From Mycobacterium sp. 1164985.4 (GTDB lineage: Bacteria > Actinomycetota > Actinomycetes > Mycobacteriales > Mycobacteriaceae), in the NCBI RefSeq assembly GCF_001668575.1, contig NZ_LZMD01000046.1:62001-126000 (forward strand): a stretch of DNA of 64,000 bases, in the 5' to 3' direction. A program made the translations under genes and the position numbers. The notes under the pieces were generated by a model. It was not told where the DNA came from. It made no database searches and saw nothing but the letters and a program-made list of their open reading frames with translations. This document shows, piece by piece, positions 26,655 through 35,318 of this stretch (within the stretch, counting starts at the first letter, position 1; each line of letters starts with the position of its first letter).

Positions 26655-27518
26655 CTAGGCGGGTATCAACTCCACGCCGGCGAGCGCCACCGCGTCATCA
26701 CGCTCGGGTGCGGTCACGGTGGCGACGAAGCCGTCGCCTTCCTTCCATACGCTGGCCTTGAGCGTCTCTCCGGGGAACACCACGCCGGCGAAGCGGGCAC
26801 CGTAGCTGCCCACCCGCGCGGTATCGCCGTCGAGCAGGGTGTCGACCATCGCCTTGCACGTCATGCCGTATGTGCACAACCCGTGCAGGATCGGACGCGG
26901 AAATCCCGCCGCCGCAGCGAAGTCGGGGTCGGAGTGCAGCGGATTTCGGTCGCCGCACATCCGGTACAGCAGCGCCTGCTGGGGCGACGTGGGAATCGCG
27001 ATCTCGAAGTCCGGCGCGCGCCGTGTGTGGTCCGAGGCGGAGGAAGACGGCCCCCGCTCACCACCGAAACCGCCTTCACCGCGCGCGAATATCGAGCGCT
27101 TCTGGGTCCACAACGGCGTGCCGTCGGGCGACGTCACCGTGGTCTCCGACCAGATGACCGCGGCCTTGCCCTTGTCCCAGATATCGGTGAACCGCGTGAC
27201 GGCGATTCCGGTGCCCGCCGGCGGGATCGGTCCCGGTACCGACACCGCTTCGCTGGCGTGCAGCACCTTCGAGAGCTCAATGTCGATGCCGGGGAACTTC
27301 ACCGTCGGCGGCTCGGTCATGTGGAAGCTCTGCGCGACGTTGCCGAATGTCGGTAGCACCTGCGGGGTTTCGTCGGTCAGGTACCGCAGCTCGCGCTTGT
27401 CCATCGGGTCGGCACCAGCGCCCAGCCCGAGGTGGTAGAGCTGGATATCGCTGCTGGTCCAGGAGAACTCGGCGGCGGGGAGTTCGGCGCCGAGCGCCTC
27501 GTCGAGGTTGATGGGCAT
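26655..27518 (-). CDS. chsH3: R-specific enoyl-CoA hydratase ChsH3 (MaoC)
   Basis: A 287-residue double hot-dog MaoC enoyl-CoA hydratase with the catalytic D190 and H195 in CGDRNPLHSDPDF, followed by PRPILHGLCTYG. It matches M. tuberculosis Rv3538, which hydrates side-chain enoyl-CoA with the stereochemistry opposite to EchA19. It lies 3 bp after kstD in a leftward KstR-controlled operon and ends at a hairpin terminator. Confidence 0.9.
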   Translation of the reverse strand: MPINLDEALGAELPAAEFSWTSSDIQLYHLGLGAGADPMDKRELRYLTDETPQVLPTFGNVAQSFHMTEPPTVKFPGIDIELSKVLHASEAVSVPGPIPPAGTGIAVTRFTDIWDKGKAAVIWSETTVTSPDGTPLWTQKRSIFARGEGGFGGERGPSSSASDHTRRAPDFEIAIPTSPQQALLYRMCGDRNPLHSDPDFAAAAGFPRPILHGLCTYGMTCKAMVDTLLDGDTARVGSYGARFAGVVFPGETLKASVWKEGDGFVATVTAPERDDAVALAGVELIPA

Positions 27519-27521
27519 GCG

Positions 27522-29204
27522 TTAACTCTTTCCGGCGATGTGTCGTGCTGCAAGATAACCGAAGGTCATCGCCGGGCCGATGGTCCCGCCCGGCCCGGGG
27601 TAGGTGTGCCCCATGACCGGCGCACTGACATTTCCCGCGGCATAAAGGCCCTCGATCACCGAACCATCGTCGCGCAGGGCGCGACCGTACACGTCGGTGA
27701 CGACGCCGCCCTTGGTGCCCAGATCGCCGGGCACCATCTTGGCCGCGTAGTACGGCGGGTGGCTGATCTCGCCGAGGTTGGGATTGGGCTTGTTGGTCGG
27801 ATCGCCGTAGTACCGGTCGTAGGCGCTCTCACCACGCTTGAAGTCTTCGTCGACGCCGGAGCGCGCGAAGCCGTTGAAGCGCTCGACCGTGGCCTTGAAC
27901 GCATCCACCGGCAGGCCGGTCTTCTCGGCCAGTTCCTCCAGCGTGGCGGCCGTGACGATCACGCCCGACTCCAGCCACTTCTTCGGAATCCGCTGTCCGG
28001 GTTGCAATCCGGCGAAGATGTAGCGGTCGCGGTACTGCTGATCGAACACCAGCCAGGCGGGAATGTTCTCGCCGGGACCCGGGCCCTGCCCGTATTGGCC
28101 GCCGTACATGTGATGGCAGGCCTCGACGTAGGGCATGGACTCGTTCATGAACCGCTTGCCCGCCATGTTGACGATGATCGAACCCGGCGAGTTGCGCTCC
28201 GACAGTGCGAACCACGGCGCACCGACCAGCGGTACGGTCGGACCCCACCAGGCGTCCTCCATGACATCGAGTGTGGCGCCGAGCTTCTCGGCGGCGATGA
28301 TGCCGTCGCCGGTGTTGGCCTTGGCACCCACCGTCCACTCGGTGGTGATCGGCGCGCGCTGGTACTTCACCCGCATCTGCTCGTTGTGCTCGAACCCGCC
28401 CGAGCCGAGGATCACGCCGCGCCGGGCCCGGATCAGCTCCGGCTCACCGGATTCCGGTGCGCTGGTGTCGCGTACGTATATCCCGCGGACGACACCGTCT
28501 TCGACGTAGAGATCGGTCAGCGCCGTGTTCAGCCGCACAGGAACTCCCGCATCGCGGAGCCCGATGCGCAACGGCGCGATCAGCGCGCGGCCCATGCCGA
28601 CCAGGTTCTTGCCGGTCGCCTTGGCCCACATCGTGCGCGCGCCCACCTTCAGGCTGCGCAGCACGCCGCGTGGGTGGCGTTTGAGCTGGTTGAGTCGCAC
28701 GTAATCCTGCTGCATGACAACGACGTTCAATGGGACCTTGCCGTAGGGCGGCTCCAGGCCCGGGAGATCGGCCCCGAGCTTCTTCGCGTCGAACGGCTTG
28801 GGCTCCACCGAGCGTCCCGTCGGCTTGCCGCCCGGCGTCTCGGGGTAGTAATCGGAATAACCCGGCACCCAGCACAGCTTGAGCGGTGAATGCTCGAGCA
28901 CGAAGGACAGCATCTCGGGCCCGCGGTCGAGATAGGTGTCGATCTTCTCGGCGGGCACAACGTCGCCGATGATGTTGTGCAGGTAGGTACGGGCGGCTTC
29001 GGGAGTGTCTTTGACGCCGGCGCGCTCGAGGACCTCGTTGTTCGGGATCCACACGCCACCGCCTGACCGCGCAGTGGAACCACCGTAGTGCGGAGCCTTC
29101 TCGACGACTACTGTGGAAAGTCCCTGGTGGGCCGCGGTCAGCGCGGCGACCATACCGGCTGCGCCGCTGCCCACCACCACGACGTCGTACTCCTGACCAG
29201 TCAT
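27522..29204 (-). CDS. kstD: 3-ketosteroid Delta1-dehydrogenase KstD
   Basis: A 560-residue FAD flavoprotein that introduces the C1-C2 double bond into 3-ketosteroids; with KshA it opens ring B. The FAD-binding motif VVVVGSGAAGMVAALTAA is at about residues 7-24, KAPHYGGSTARSGGG follows, and the C-terminal GLYAAGNVSAPVMGHTYPGPGG closes the FAD site. It matches M. tuberculosis KstD (Rv3537) closely in sequence and length. The ATG at 29204 is 1 bp from the KstR box; an upstream in-frame GTG lies inside the box. A TATAAC (29219-29214) would give a leader of only about 3 nt. Confidence 0.95.
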   Translation of the reverse strand: MTGQEYDVVVVGSGAAGMVAALTAAHQGLSTVVVEKAPHYGGSTARSGGGVWIPNNEVLERAGVKDTPEAARTYLHNIIGDVVPAEKIDTYLDRGPEMLSFVLEHSPLKLCWVPGYSDYYPETPGGKPTGRSVEPKPFDAKKLGADLPGLEPPYGKVPLNVVVMQQDYVRLNQLKRHPRGVLRSLKVGARTMWAKATGKNLVGMGRALIAPLRIGLRDAGVPVRLNTALTDLYVEDGVVRGIYVRDTSAPESGEPELIRARRGVILGSGGFEHNEQMRVKYQRAPITTEWTVGAKANTGDGIIAAEKLGATLDVMEDAWWGPTVPLVGAPWFALSERNSPGSIIVNMAGKRFMNESMPYVEACHHMYGGQYGQGPGPGENIPAWLVFDQQYRDRYIFAGLQPGQRIPKKWLESGVIVTAATLEELAEKTGLPVDAFKATVERFNGFARSGVDEDFKRGESAYDRYYGDPTNKPNPNLGEISHPPYYAAKMVPGDLGTKGGVVTDVYGRALRDDGSVIEGLYAAGNVSAPVMGHTYPGPGGTIGPAMTFGYLAARHIAGKS

Positions 29205-29205
29205 G

Positions 29206-29219
29206 TAGAACACGTTATA
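29206..29219. promoter_or_regulatory. KstR operator between kstD and hsaE
   Basis: TAGAACACGTTATA fits the KstR consensus. On the minus strand TATAAC of kstD lies within it; on the plus strand TAGAAT (29218-29223) overlaps its end, so one dimer should repress both directions. Confidence 0.88.
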
Positions 29220-29277
29220 GAATTGCCCGGCCGACCCACAACCGCGCCGGTCAACAGGACAAGGGGACTTCATAAGG

Positions 29278-30063
29278 ATGCTCAGTGATCAGTTGCGGCA
29301 GAAGCTCGCCGCCGATCTCGCCCAGGCCGAGCGCAGTAAGGTTCCCATCCCGCCGCTCACCGATGGGCATCCCGACATCGACGTGGTCGATGCCTACGAG
29401 ATCCAGCTGATCAACATCCGGCAGCGCGTCGCGGAAGGCGCCAAGGTCATCGGCCACAAGGTCGGGCTCTCGTCGAAAGCCATGCAGCAGATGATGAACG
29501 TCGACGAACCCGATTACGGGCACCTGCTCGACGACATGGGCGTCCACGAGGACACCCCGGTCAAGTCCGCCGACTACCTCTATCCCCGCGTCGAGGTGGA
29601 GGTTGGATTCATCCTCGCCGATGATCTGCCCGGCGCCGGATGCACGGAGGACGACGTTCTGGCGGCGACGGCCGCGTTCGCGCCCGCGATCGAGTTGATC
29701 GACACCCGAATCACGGATTGGAAGATCAAACTCTGCGACACCATCGCCGACAACGCATCCTCGGCGGGCTGGGTGCTCGGCGAGAACCGGGTGTCGCCGA
29801 AGGACATCGACATCACCGCGATCGACGCCGTGCTGACGCGCAATGGCGAGGTGGTGGCGAAGGGCCGCAGCGACGCGGTGCTGGGTAATCCGGTGACCGC
29901 GGTGGCGTGGCTGGCGCGCAAGGTCGACAGTTTCGGTGTCCGACTCAAAGCGGGTGACATCGTGTTGCCCGGCTCGTGCACCAAGGCGTTCGACGCCACC
30001 CCCGGCGCCGATTACGTCGCAGACTTCGCCGGGCTGGGCTCGGTACACCTGAGTTTCGAATAG
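29278..30063 (+). CDS. hsaE: 2-hydroxyhexa-2,4-dienoate hydratase HsaE
   Basis: A 261-residue hydratase of the MhpD/fumarylacetoacetase-fold family, the same length as M. tuberculosis HsaE (Rv3536c). It hydrates the ring-A fragment made by HsaD to 4-hydroxy-2-oxohexanoate. Landmarks are [40 protein letters not shown] (metal ligands), and LPGSCTKAF near the end. First gene of the hsaE-hsaG-hsaF operon, with AAGG just before the ATG. Confidence 0.94.
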   Translation: MLSDQLRQKLAADLAQAERSKVPIPPLTDGHPDIDVVDAYEIQLINIRQRVAEGAKVIGHKVGLSSKAMQQMMNVDEPDYGHLLDDMGVHEDTPVKSADYLYPRVEVEVGFILADDLPGAGCTEDDVLAATAAFAPAIELIDTRITDWKIKLCDTIADNASSAGWVLGENRVSPKDIDITAIDAVLTRNGEVVAKGRSDAVLGNPVTAVAWLARKVDSFGVRLKAGDIVLPGSCTKAFDATPGADYVADFAGLGSVHLSFE

Positions 30064-30070
30064 GAGCGTT

Positions 30071-30997
30071 ATGCCTAAGACAAGCGTCGCAATCGTCGGA
30101 TCGGGCAACATCAGCACCGATCTGCTGTACAAACTGCTGCGCTCGGAGTGGTTGGAGCCGCGGTGGATGATCGGCATCGACCCCGAGAGCGAGGGGCTGG
30201 CCCGCGCCCGCAAGCTCGGGTTGGAGACCTCGCACGAAGGTGTCGACTGGCTGCTGGCGCAGAGCGAGAAGCCAGACATGGTCTTCGAGGCCACCAGCGC
30301 CTACGTGCACCGTGACGCGGCGCCGAAGTACGCCGAGGCCGGCATCCGCGCGATCGACCTGACGCCCGCGGCCGTCGGTCCCGGCGTGATCCCGCCGGCC
30401 AACCTGCGTGAGCACCTCGACGCGCCCAACGTCAACATGGTCACCTGCGGCGGGCAGGCGACCATCCCGATCGTGTACGCGGTCAGCCGCGCGGTGGAGG
30501 TGCCCTACGCCGAGATCGTCGCATCGGTGTCGTCGGCCTCGGCGGGTCCGGGGACCCGCGCCAACATCGACGAGTTCACCAAGACCACGAGCAATGGCGT
30601 CGAGGTGATCGGCGGCGCCCAGCGGGGCAAGGCGATCATCATCCTCAATCCCGCCGAGCCGCCGATGATCATGCGCGACACCATCTTCTGCGCGATCCCC
30701 GAAGACGCAGACCACGAAGCCATCACCCAGTCCATCCGTGACGTCGTCGCCGAGGTGCAGACCTACGTGCCCGGTTACCGGCTGCTCAACGACCCGCAGT
30801 TCGACGAACCGTCGGTGGTCAACGGCGGCAACCACGTCGTCACCACGTTCATCGAAGTGGAGGGTGCGGGCGACTACCTGCCGCCCTACGCTGGAAATCT
30901 GGACATCATGACCGCGGCGGCGGCCAAGGTGGGCGAGGAGATTGCCAAGGAAAAGGCTGGGGCATCCCTCGCCTCATCAAAGGGAGGCCAAGCATGA
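30071..30997 (+). CDS. hsaG: Acylating propanal dehydrogenase HsaG
   Basis: A 308-residue CoA-acylating aldehyde dehydrogenase that turns propanal, handed over by HsaF, into propionyl-CoA. The NAD-binding motif is [15 protein letters not shown] and the catalytic cysteine is C126 in [13 protein letters not shown]. It corresponds to M. tuberculosis Rv3535c. It overlaps hsaF by 4 bp, fitting the channelling aldolase-dehydrogenase complex. Confidence 0.94.
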   Translation: MPKTSVAIVGSGNISTDLLYKLLRSEWLEPRWMIGIDPESEGLARARKLGLETSHEGVDWLLAQSEKPDMVFEATSAYVHRDAAPKYAEAGIRAIDLTPAAVGPGVIPPANLREHLDAPNVNMVTCGGQATIPIVYAVSRAVEVPYAEIVASVSSASAGPGTRANIDEFTKTTSNGVEVIGGAQRGKAIIILNPAEPPMIMRDTIFCAIPEDADHEAITQSIRDVVAEVQTYVPGYRLLNDPQFDEPSVVNGGNHVVTTFIEVEGAGDYLPPYAGNLDIMTAAAAKVGEEIAKEKAGASLASSKGGQA

Positions 30998-32085
30998 GCG
31001 TCAGTGAGAAGCGCAGCGGATCGCGCATCAGCGCAGCCGACGAGATCTACTTCAATCCCATCTGGGACGTCCGGATGACGGACACCTCGCTGCGCGACGG
31101 CAGTCACCACAAACGTCACCAGTTCACCAAGGAGGAAGTGCACGCGATCGTCGCTGCACTCGACGCCGCCGGCGTTCCGGTCATCGAGGTCACCCACGGC
31201 GACGGTCTCGGCGGGTCGAGCTTCAACTACGGCTTCTCCAAGACTCCGGAACAGGAACTGATCAAGCTGGCCGCCGAGACGGCCAAGGAGTCCAAGATCG
31301 CCTTCCTGATGCTGCCCGGCGTCGGCACCAAGGAGGACATCAAGGAGGCGCAGAACAACGGCGGGTCGATCTGCCGCGTCGCGACGCACTGCACCGAGGC
31401 CGACGTGTCGATCCAGCACTTCGGGCTGGCCCGCGAGCTCGGGCTGGAAACCGTCGGCTTCCTAATGATGAGCCACACGATTCCGCCGGAGAAGCTGGCG
31501 AAGCAGGCGCGGATCATGGCCGATGCCGGCTGTCAGTGCGTCTACGTCGTCGACTCCGCGGGTGCGCTGGTACTCGAGGGCGTCCGTGACCGCGTTGCGG
31601 CGCTGGTGGCCGAGCTGGGTGACGACGCGCAGGTCGGCTTCCACGGACACGAGAACCTCGGGCTCGGCGTCGCGAACTCGATCGAGGCCGTGCGTGCGGG
31701 CGCCAAGCAGATCGACGGCTCATGCCGGCGGTTCGGCGCGGGCGCCGGCAACGCGCCGGTGGAGGCGCTGATCGGCGTGTTCGACAAGATCGGCGTCAAG
31801 ACCGGCATCGACTTCTTCGACATCGCCGACGCGGCCGAAGAGGTCGTGGCACCGGCGATGCCCGCCGAGTGCCTGCTGGACCGCAACGCGTTGATCATGG
31901 GCTACTCGGGCGTGTACTCGAGCTTCCTCAAGCACGCGATCCGCCAGTCCGAGCGCTACGGCGTGCCCGCGCACCAGCTATTGCACCGCGCGGGCCAGCG
32001 CAAGCTCATCGGCGGCCAGGAGGATCAGCTGATCGACATCGCGCTGGAGATCAAGCGCGAACAAGAGGCGGCCGCCGCCAAATAG
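30994..32085 (+). CDS. hsaF: 4-hydroxy-2-oxohexanoate aldolase HsaF
   Basis: A 363-residue DRE-TIM metallolyase that cleaves 4-hydroxy-2-oxohexanoate to pyruvate and propanal. The signature [16 protein letters not shown] is near residue 30, the metal-binding histidines are in [11 protein letters not shown], and [14 protein letters not shown] is the C-terminal communication domain. It corresponds to M. tuberculosis Rv3534c, with an N-terminal extension of about 16 residues ([19 protein letters not shown]); the gene could start later, but no better site is obvious. Confidence 0.94.
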   Translation: MSVSEKRSGSRISAADEIYFNPIWDVRMTDTSLRDGSHHKRHQFTKEEVHAIVAALDAAGVPVIEVTHGDGLGGSSFNYGFSKTPEQELIKLAAETAKESKIAFLMLPGVGTKEDIKEAQNNGGSICRVATHCTEADVSIQHFGLARELGLETVGFLMMSHTIPPEKLAKQARIMADAGCQCVYVVDSAGALVLEGVRDRVAALVAELGDDAQVGFHGHENLGLGVANSIEAVRAGAKQIDGSCRRFGAGAGNAPVEALIGVFDKIGVKTGIDFFDIADAAEEVVAPAMPAECLLDRNALIMGYSGVYSSFLKHAIRQSERYGVPAHQLLHRAGQRKLIGGQEDQLIDIALEIKREQEAAAAK

Positions 32086-32106
32086 CCCACGTTCGGCGTT
32101 GATTGG

Positions 32107-34188
32107 ATGACGACTCGCGACGACGCCCAGTCGATACTCGAACAGTTGGCCGGACCGCAGGCCGTACTGCGCGACGACCAGTGGTCCGCGATCGAGGAGT
32201 TGGTGGTACACCGTCGGCGCGCACTGGTCGTGCAGCGCACCGGGTGGGGTAAGTCCGCGGTCTACTTCATCGCCGCCAAACTGCTGCGCACCGTCGGGCA
32301 CGGCCCGACGGTGATCGTCTCACCGCTCTTGGCACTCATGCGAAATCAGGTGGTCGCCGCGGACCGGGCCGGTGTGCACGCCGCGACCATCAACTCCAGC
32401 AATGTCGCCGAGTGGGATGACATCCACGCACGCGTGCGTAGCGGCGAACTCGACGTGCTGCTTGTGAGCCCGGAACGCTTGAACAATCCTGACTTTCGCG
32501 ATGCGGTGCTGCCCGCGCTGGCGCACGACGCCGGATTGGTGGTGGTGGACGAGGCGCACTGCGTATCCGATTGGGGGCACGACTTTCGGCCCGATTACCG
32601 CCGAATCCGCACGCTGATCGCCGAACTGGGCGCCGACATCCCGGTGCTCGCGACGACCGCGACCGCCAACGACCGTGTGGTCGACGACGTCGCTGCGCAG
32701 CTGGGCGTCGGCGGCGGCGACACCCTGGTGCTGCGCGGCGGACTGGACCGCGAATCGCTGAGGCTGTCGGTGGTTAAGGCCGGCAACCCGGCGCAACGCG
32801 CGGCTTGGCTTGCGGCACATCTGGATTCGCTACCCGGCTCCGGGATCGTGTACACGCTGACCGTCGCGCAGGCCCACGACATCGCCGCGTTGCTGCGTGA
32901 GCGGGACCATCCGGTCGCGGCCTACACGGGTTCGACCGAGGCCGCCGAACGCGAACAACTCGAGGCCGACCTGCTGGCCAACCGGGTGAAGGCCCTGATC
33001 GCCACGTCAGCACTCGGCATGGGTTTCGACAAGCCCGACCTGGGTTTCGTCGTACATCTCGGCGCACCCTCATCGCCGATCGCCTACTACCAGCAGGTCG
33101 GCCGCGCGGGCCGGTCGACGGCCAGCGCAGAGGTGATCCTGCTGCCCGGCCGCGAGGACCAAGACGTCTGGCGCTACTTCTCTTCGGTGGCGTTCCCATC
33201 GGAAGCGATGGTGCGCAACGTGATTCGAGCGCTGGACCCGGACCGCCCGCAATCGACGGCCGCTTTGGAGCCGCTCGTCGATCTGAATCGCACGCGGCTG
33301 GAGATGGTGCTCAAGGTGCTCGACGTCGACGGTGCGGTGCGCCGGGTCAAGGGCGGCTGGGTCGGAACGGGTCAGGAGTGGCTTTACGACGAGGTGCGCT
33401 ATCGCAAGCTCGACGAAGCGCGTAGGCGTGAGCAGCAGGCGATGCTCGATTATCAGGAGACCGACCGCTGCCGCATGGCGTTTCTGCGCGCCCAGCTGGA
33501 CGACCCCGAGCTCACGGAGGGCGAACGCTGCGGTCGCTGCGACAACTGCGCGGGGGCGCGCTACGAGCCCGTCGTCGACGCCGCTGCCGTTGAGGACACC
33601 CGAACCCGGCTGATGCGGCCCGGCGTCGAAATCACGCCGCGTAAGCAGTGGCCGACCGGGCTGGGTGCCCTCGGGATGGATCTCAAGGGCAAGATCGCCG
33701 ACGGTCCGGAACCCGGCCGGGCCATCGGCCGGCTGACCGATCTCGGTTGGGGTGCCCGGCTGCGCCGGCTGCTGGACGAACCGGACGCGGAGGTGCCCGA
33801 CGACGTCGTGCAGGCGGCCGTGCGGGTGCTGGCGGCGTGGGATTGGGACAGCCGCCCGACCGCCGTGATGGCGCTGGACTCTGACAGACATCCGCTGTTG
33901 ATCACCTCGCTGGCCCGCGAGCTCGCCCGTCTCGGCCGTCTCGCCGATCTCGGTGTTTTGCGGTACACGCCGGAGCGCAGGCCGGTGACCGCGGCGAACT
34001 CGGCGTATCGCGTCGCCGCACTACAGCGCGCGTGGGACGCCCCCGACCCAGCCGGTCTGACCGGTGGTCCCGTGTTGCTGGTCGATGACGTGACCGACAC
34101 CGGATGGACACTGACCATCGCGTCCCGGCTGCTCAGAGCGGTGGGCGCACCGGCCGTGCTCCCGTTTGCCCTGGCCAGCGCAAGCTAA
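32107..34188 (+). CDS. RecQ-like DNA helicase with C-terminal phosphoribosyltransferase-like domain
   Basis: A 693-residue protein. Residues about 1-350 form a RecQ-type superfamily 2 helicase: ATP loop QRTGWGKSAVYF, DEAH box VVVDEAHCVSDWGHDFRPDYR, motif VI QQVGRAGRS. The zinc-binding region ends in CGRCDNCAG (about 480). The last 45 residues contain VLLVDDVTDTGWTL, the PRPP-binding loop of phosphoribosyltransferases, and the region before it (about 570-640) may be the rest of that domain. The ATP loop GWGKS is atypical of the usual GxGKS spacing in RecQ. It starts 21 bp after hsaF but has no evident link to sterols. Confidence 0.85.
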   Translation: MTTRDDAQSILEQLAGPQAVLRDDQWSAIEELVVHRRRALVVQRTGWGKSAVYFIAAKLLRTVGHGPTVIVSPLLALMRNQVVAADRAGVHAATINSSNVAEWDDIHARVRSGELDVLLVSPERLNNPDFRDAVLPALAHDAGLVVVDEAHCVSDWGHDFRPDYRRIRTLIAELGADIPVLATTATANDRVVDDVAAQLGVGGGDTLVLRGGLDRESLRLSVVKAGNPAQRAAWLAAHLDSLPGSGIVYTLTVAQAHDIAALLRERDHPVAAYTGSTEAAEREQLEADLLANRVKALIATSALGMGFDKPDLGFVVHLGAPSSPIAYYQQVGRAGRSTASAEVILLPGREDQDVWRYFSSVAFPSEAMVRNVIRALDPDRPQSTAALEPLVDLNRTRLEMVLKVLDVDGAVRRVKGGWVGTGQEWLYDEVRYRKLDEARRREQQAMLDYQETDRCRMAFLRAQLDDPELTEGERCGRCDNCAGARYEPVVDAAAVEDTRTRLMRPGVEITPRKQWPTGLGALGMDLKGKIADGPEPGRAIGRLTDLGWGARLRRLLDEPDAEVPDDVVQAAVRVLAAWDWDSRPTAVMALDSDRHPLLITSLARELARLGRLADLGVLRYTPERRPVTAANSAYRVAALQRAWDAPDPAGLTGGPVLLVDDVTDTGWTLTIASRLLRAVGAPAVLPFALASAS

Positions 34189-34307
34189 ACACCCCGGCGC
34201 CGCCCTAGCCCCAAAACGCCGTCTGTACAGCGGTTGTTTAGCTCGCCCCCGACGCCGGTTACGCAACGGGGAGCGGCCAACGGGTCGCAGACCGAAGGAG
34301 TGATTCG

Positions 34308-34718
34308 ATGAAGATGTCCGCAACGACCGTTCGACGCGGCCTGTACGGCATGTTTGCAGGCGGTCTGCTCGCATTCGGGTCCGCCGCGATCGTCACACCG
34401 GTCGTGAACGCCCAGCCTGGCCCCGCGCCGACGCAGGACACCACCTGCAGCGTGAGCGCGATCGCCAACACCTCGAGCACGGTGTCGGCCTCGACCAGCA
34501 CTTACCTCGCCTCGAACCCCGAGGCGAATGAGGCGCTGACCGAGATCGCAGCAAAGCCGCAGGACCAGGCCAAGCAGGACTTCCGCGCGTATTTCGAGAA
34601 GAACCCGCGGGTTGAGTCCGAGCTGAAGGCGATCAACCAGCCGGTCACCGAGATCTCGAGCCAATGCGGTGTCGAGGTGACACCGACGCCGATCTCCCAG
34701 GCTCTGACTGACGCATAA
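34308..34718 (+). CDS. Mycobacterial hemophore-like secreted protein
   Basis: A 136-residue secreted helical protein: signal peptide of about 36 residues ending in VNAQP, then a mature domain with two cysteines (TTCSVSAI and SSQCGVEV) likely forming a disulfide and FRAYFEKNPRVESELKAI. This matches the heme-binding MHB family (Rv0203-like). It has a good ribosome binding site (GAAGGAG) and ends at a strong bidirectional terminator. Confidence 0.83.
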   Translation: MKMSATTVRRGLYGMFAGGLLAFGSAAIVTPVVNAQPGPAPTQDTTCSVSAIANTSSTVSASTSTYLASNPEANEALTEIAAKPQDQAKQDFRAYFEKNPRVESELKAINQPVTEISSQCGVEVTPTPISQALTDA

Positions 34719-34728
34719 CCAAGAGCGA

Positions 34729-34760
34729 CTTGTGGCGCCGGCGATTGCCGGCGCCACAAG
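34729..34760. terminator. Strong bidirectional hairpin between convergent genes
   Basis: CTTGTGGCGCCGGC and its exact complement form a perfect 14-bp stem with a GATT loop, midway between two convergent genes. There is no U tract, common for mycobacterial terminators. Confidence 0.8.
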
Positions 34761-34774
34761 CGTGTTCGGGTCCG

Positions 34775-35191
34775 CTACGGCGTGTAAAGGACGGGACCGC
34801 CGGGGCCGATCGGTACCACCTCGAATGTGCCACCGCCGGTGCGCTCGGGATTCTGGCCGGGATCAGCCGTTCCCACGCTCGGCGCCTGGACCACTTCACC
34901 CGGGCTCTTCGGCGCGGTCTGGGCCGTGGCGGGCGGCGCCTCGCAGTGGGCTCCGTTCGCATCGCTCGACCAGACCCCGCCGGACATGTCGCAGCAGAAT
35001 CTCAATTCCTCGCTAGCTTGCTTATCGTCGATCTGCTTGCTCTTGATCCTGTCCTGTATGGCCTTCGTGCACGTGTCGTACGCACCGATGTCCCACTCGT
35101 CCTTGGCTTGGGACACCGCGGTGGGGACTAGCGCGCCGATCGCGACGGCGATCGCGGCGGGGCCGAACACCCACAACGAATACTTCTTCAT
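34775..35191 (-). CDS. Small secreted cysteine-containing protein, unknown function
   Basis: A 138-residue protein with a signal peptide (about residues 1-28, ending VSQAKD) and a mature part with four cysteines (DTCTKAI, RFCCDMSG, GAHCEAP), then a Pro/Gly-rich tail. I recognise the general style of mycobacterial secreted proteins but no family. It is convergent to the hemophore gene, sharing the terminator, and has an RBS (AAGGAG) upstream of ATG 35191. Confidence 0.72.
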   Translation of the reverse strand: MKKYSLWVFGPAAIAVAIGALVPTAVSQAKDEWDIGAYDTCTKAIQDRIKSKQIDDKQASEELRFCCDMSGGVWSSDANGAHCEAPPATAQTAPKSPGEVVQAPSVGTADPGQNPERTGGGTFEVVPIGPGGPVLYTP

Positions 35192-35318
35192 TTCGGTTCT
35201 CCTTCAGTCGATCACTTGCTCATCGGCTGATTCCCCCGCGAATGCAGTGATGAGATGACGGGATCACCGTCGCGAATCGCTGTTGCAGTCGCGTTGCAGC
35301 GCCGTTGTGGGACCCGGC

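Noticed and set aside
27432..28889. 485-codon plus-strand frame opposite kstD
   Set aside because: kstD matches its family over the full length on the other strand.
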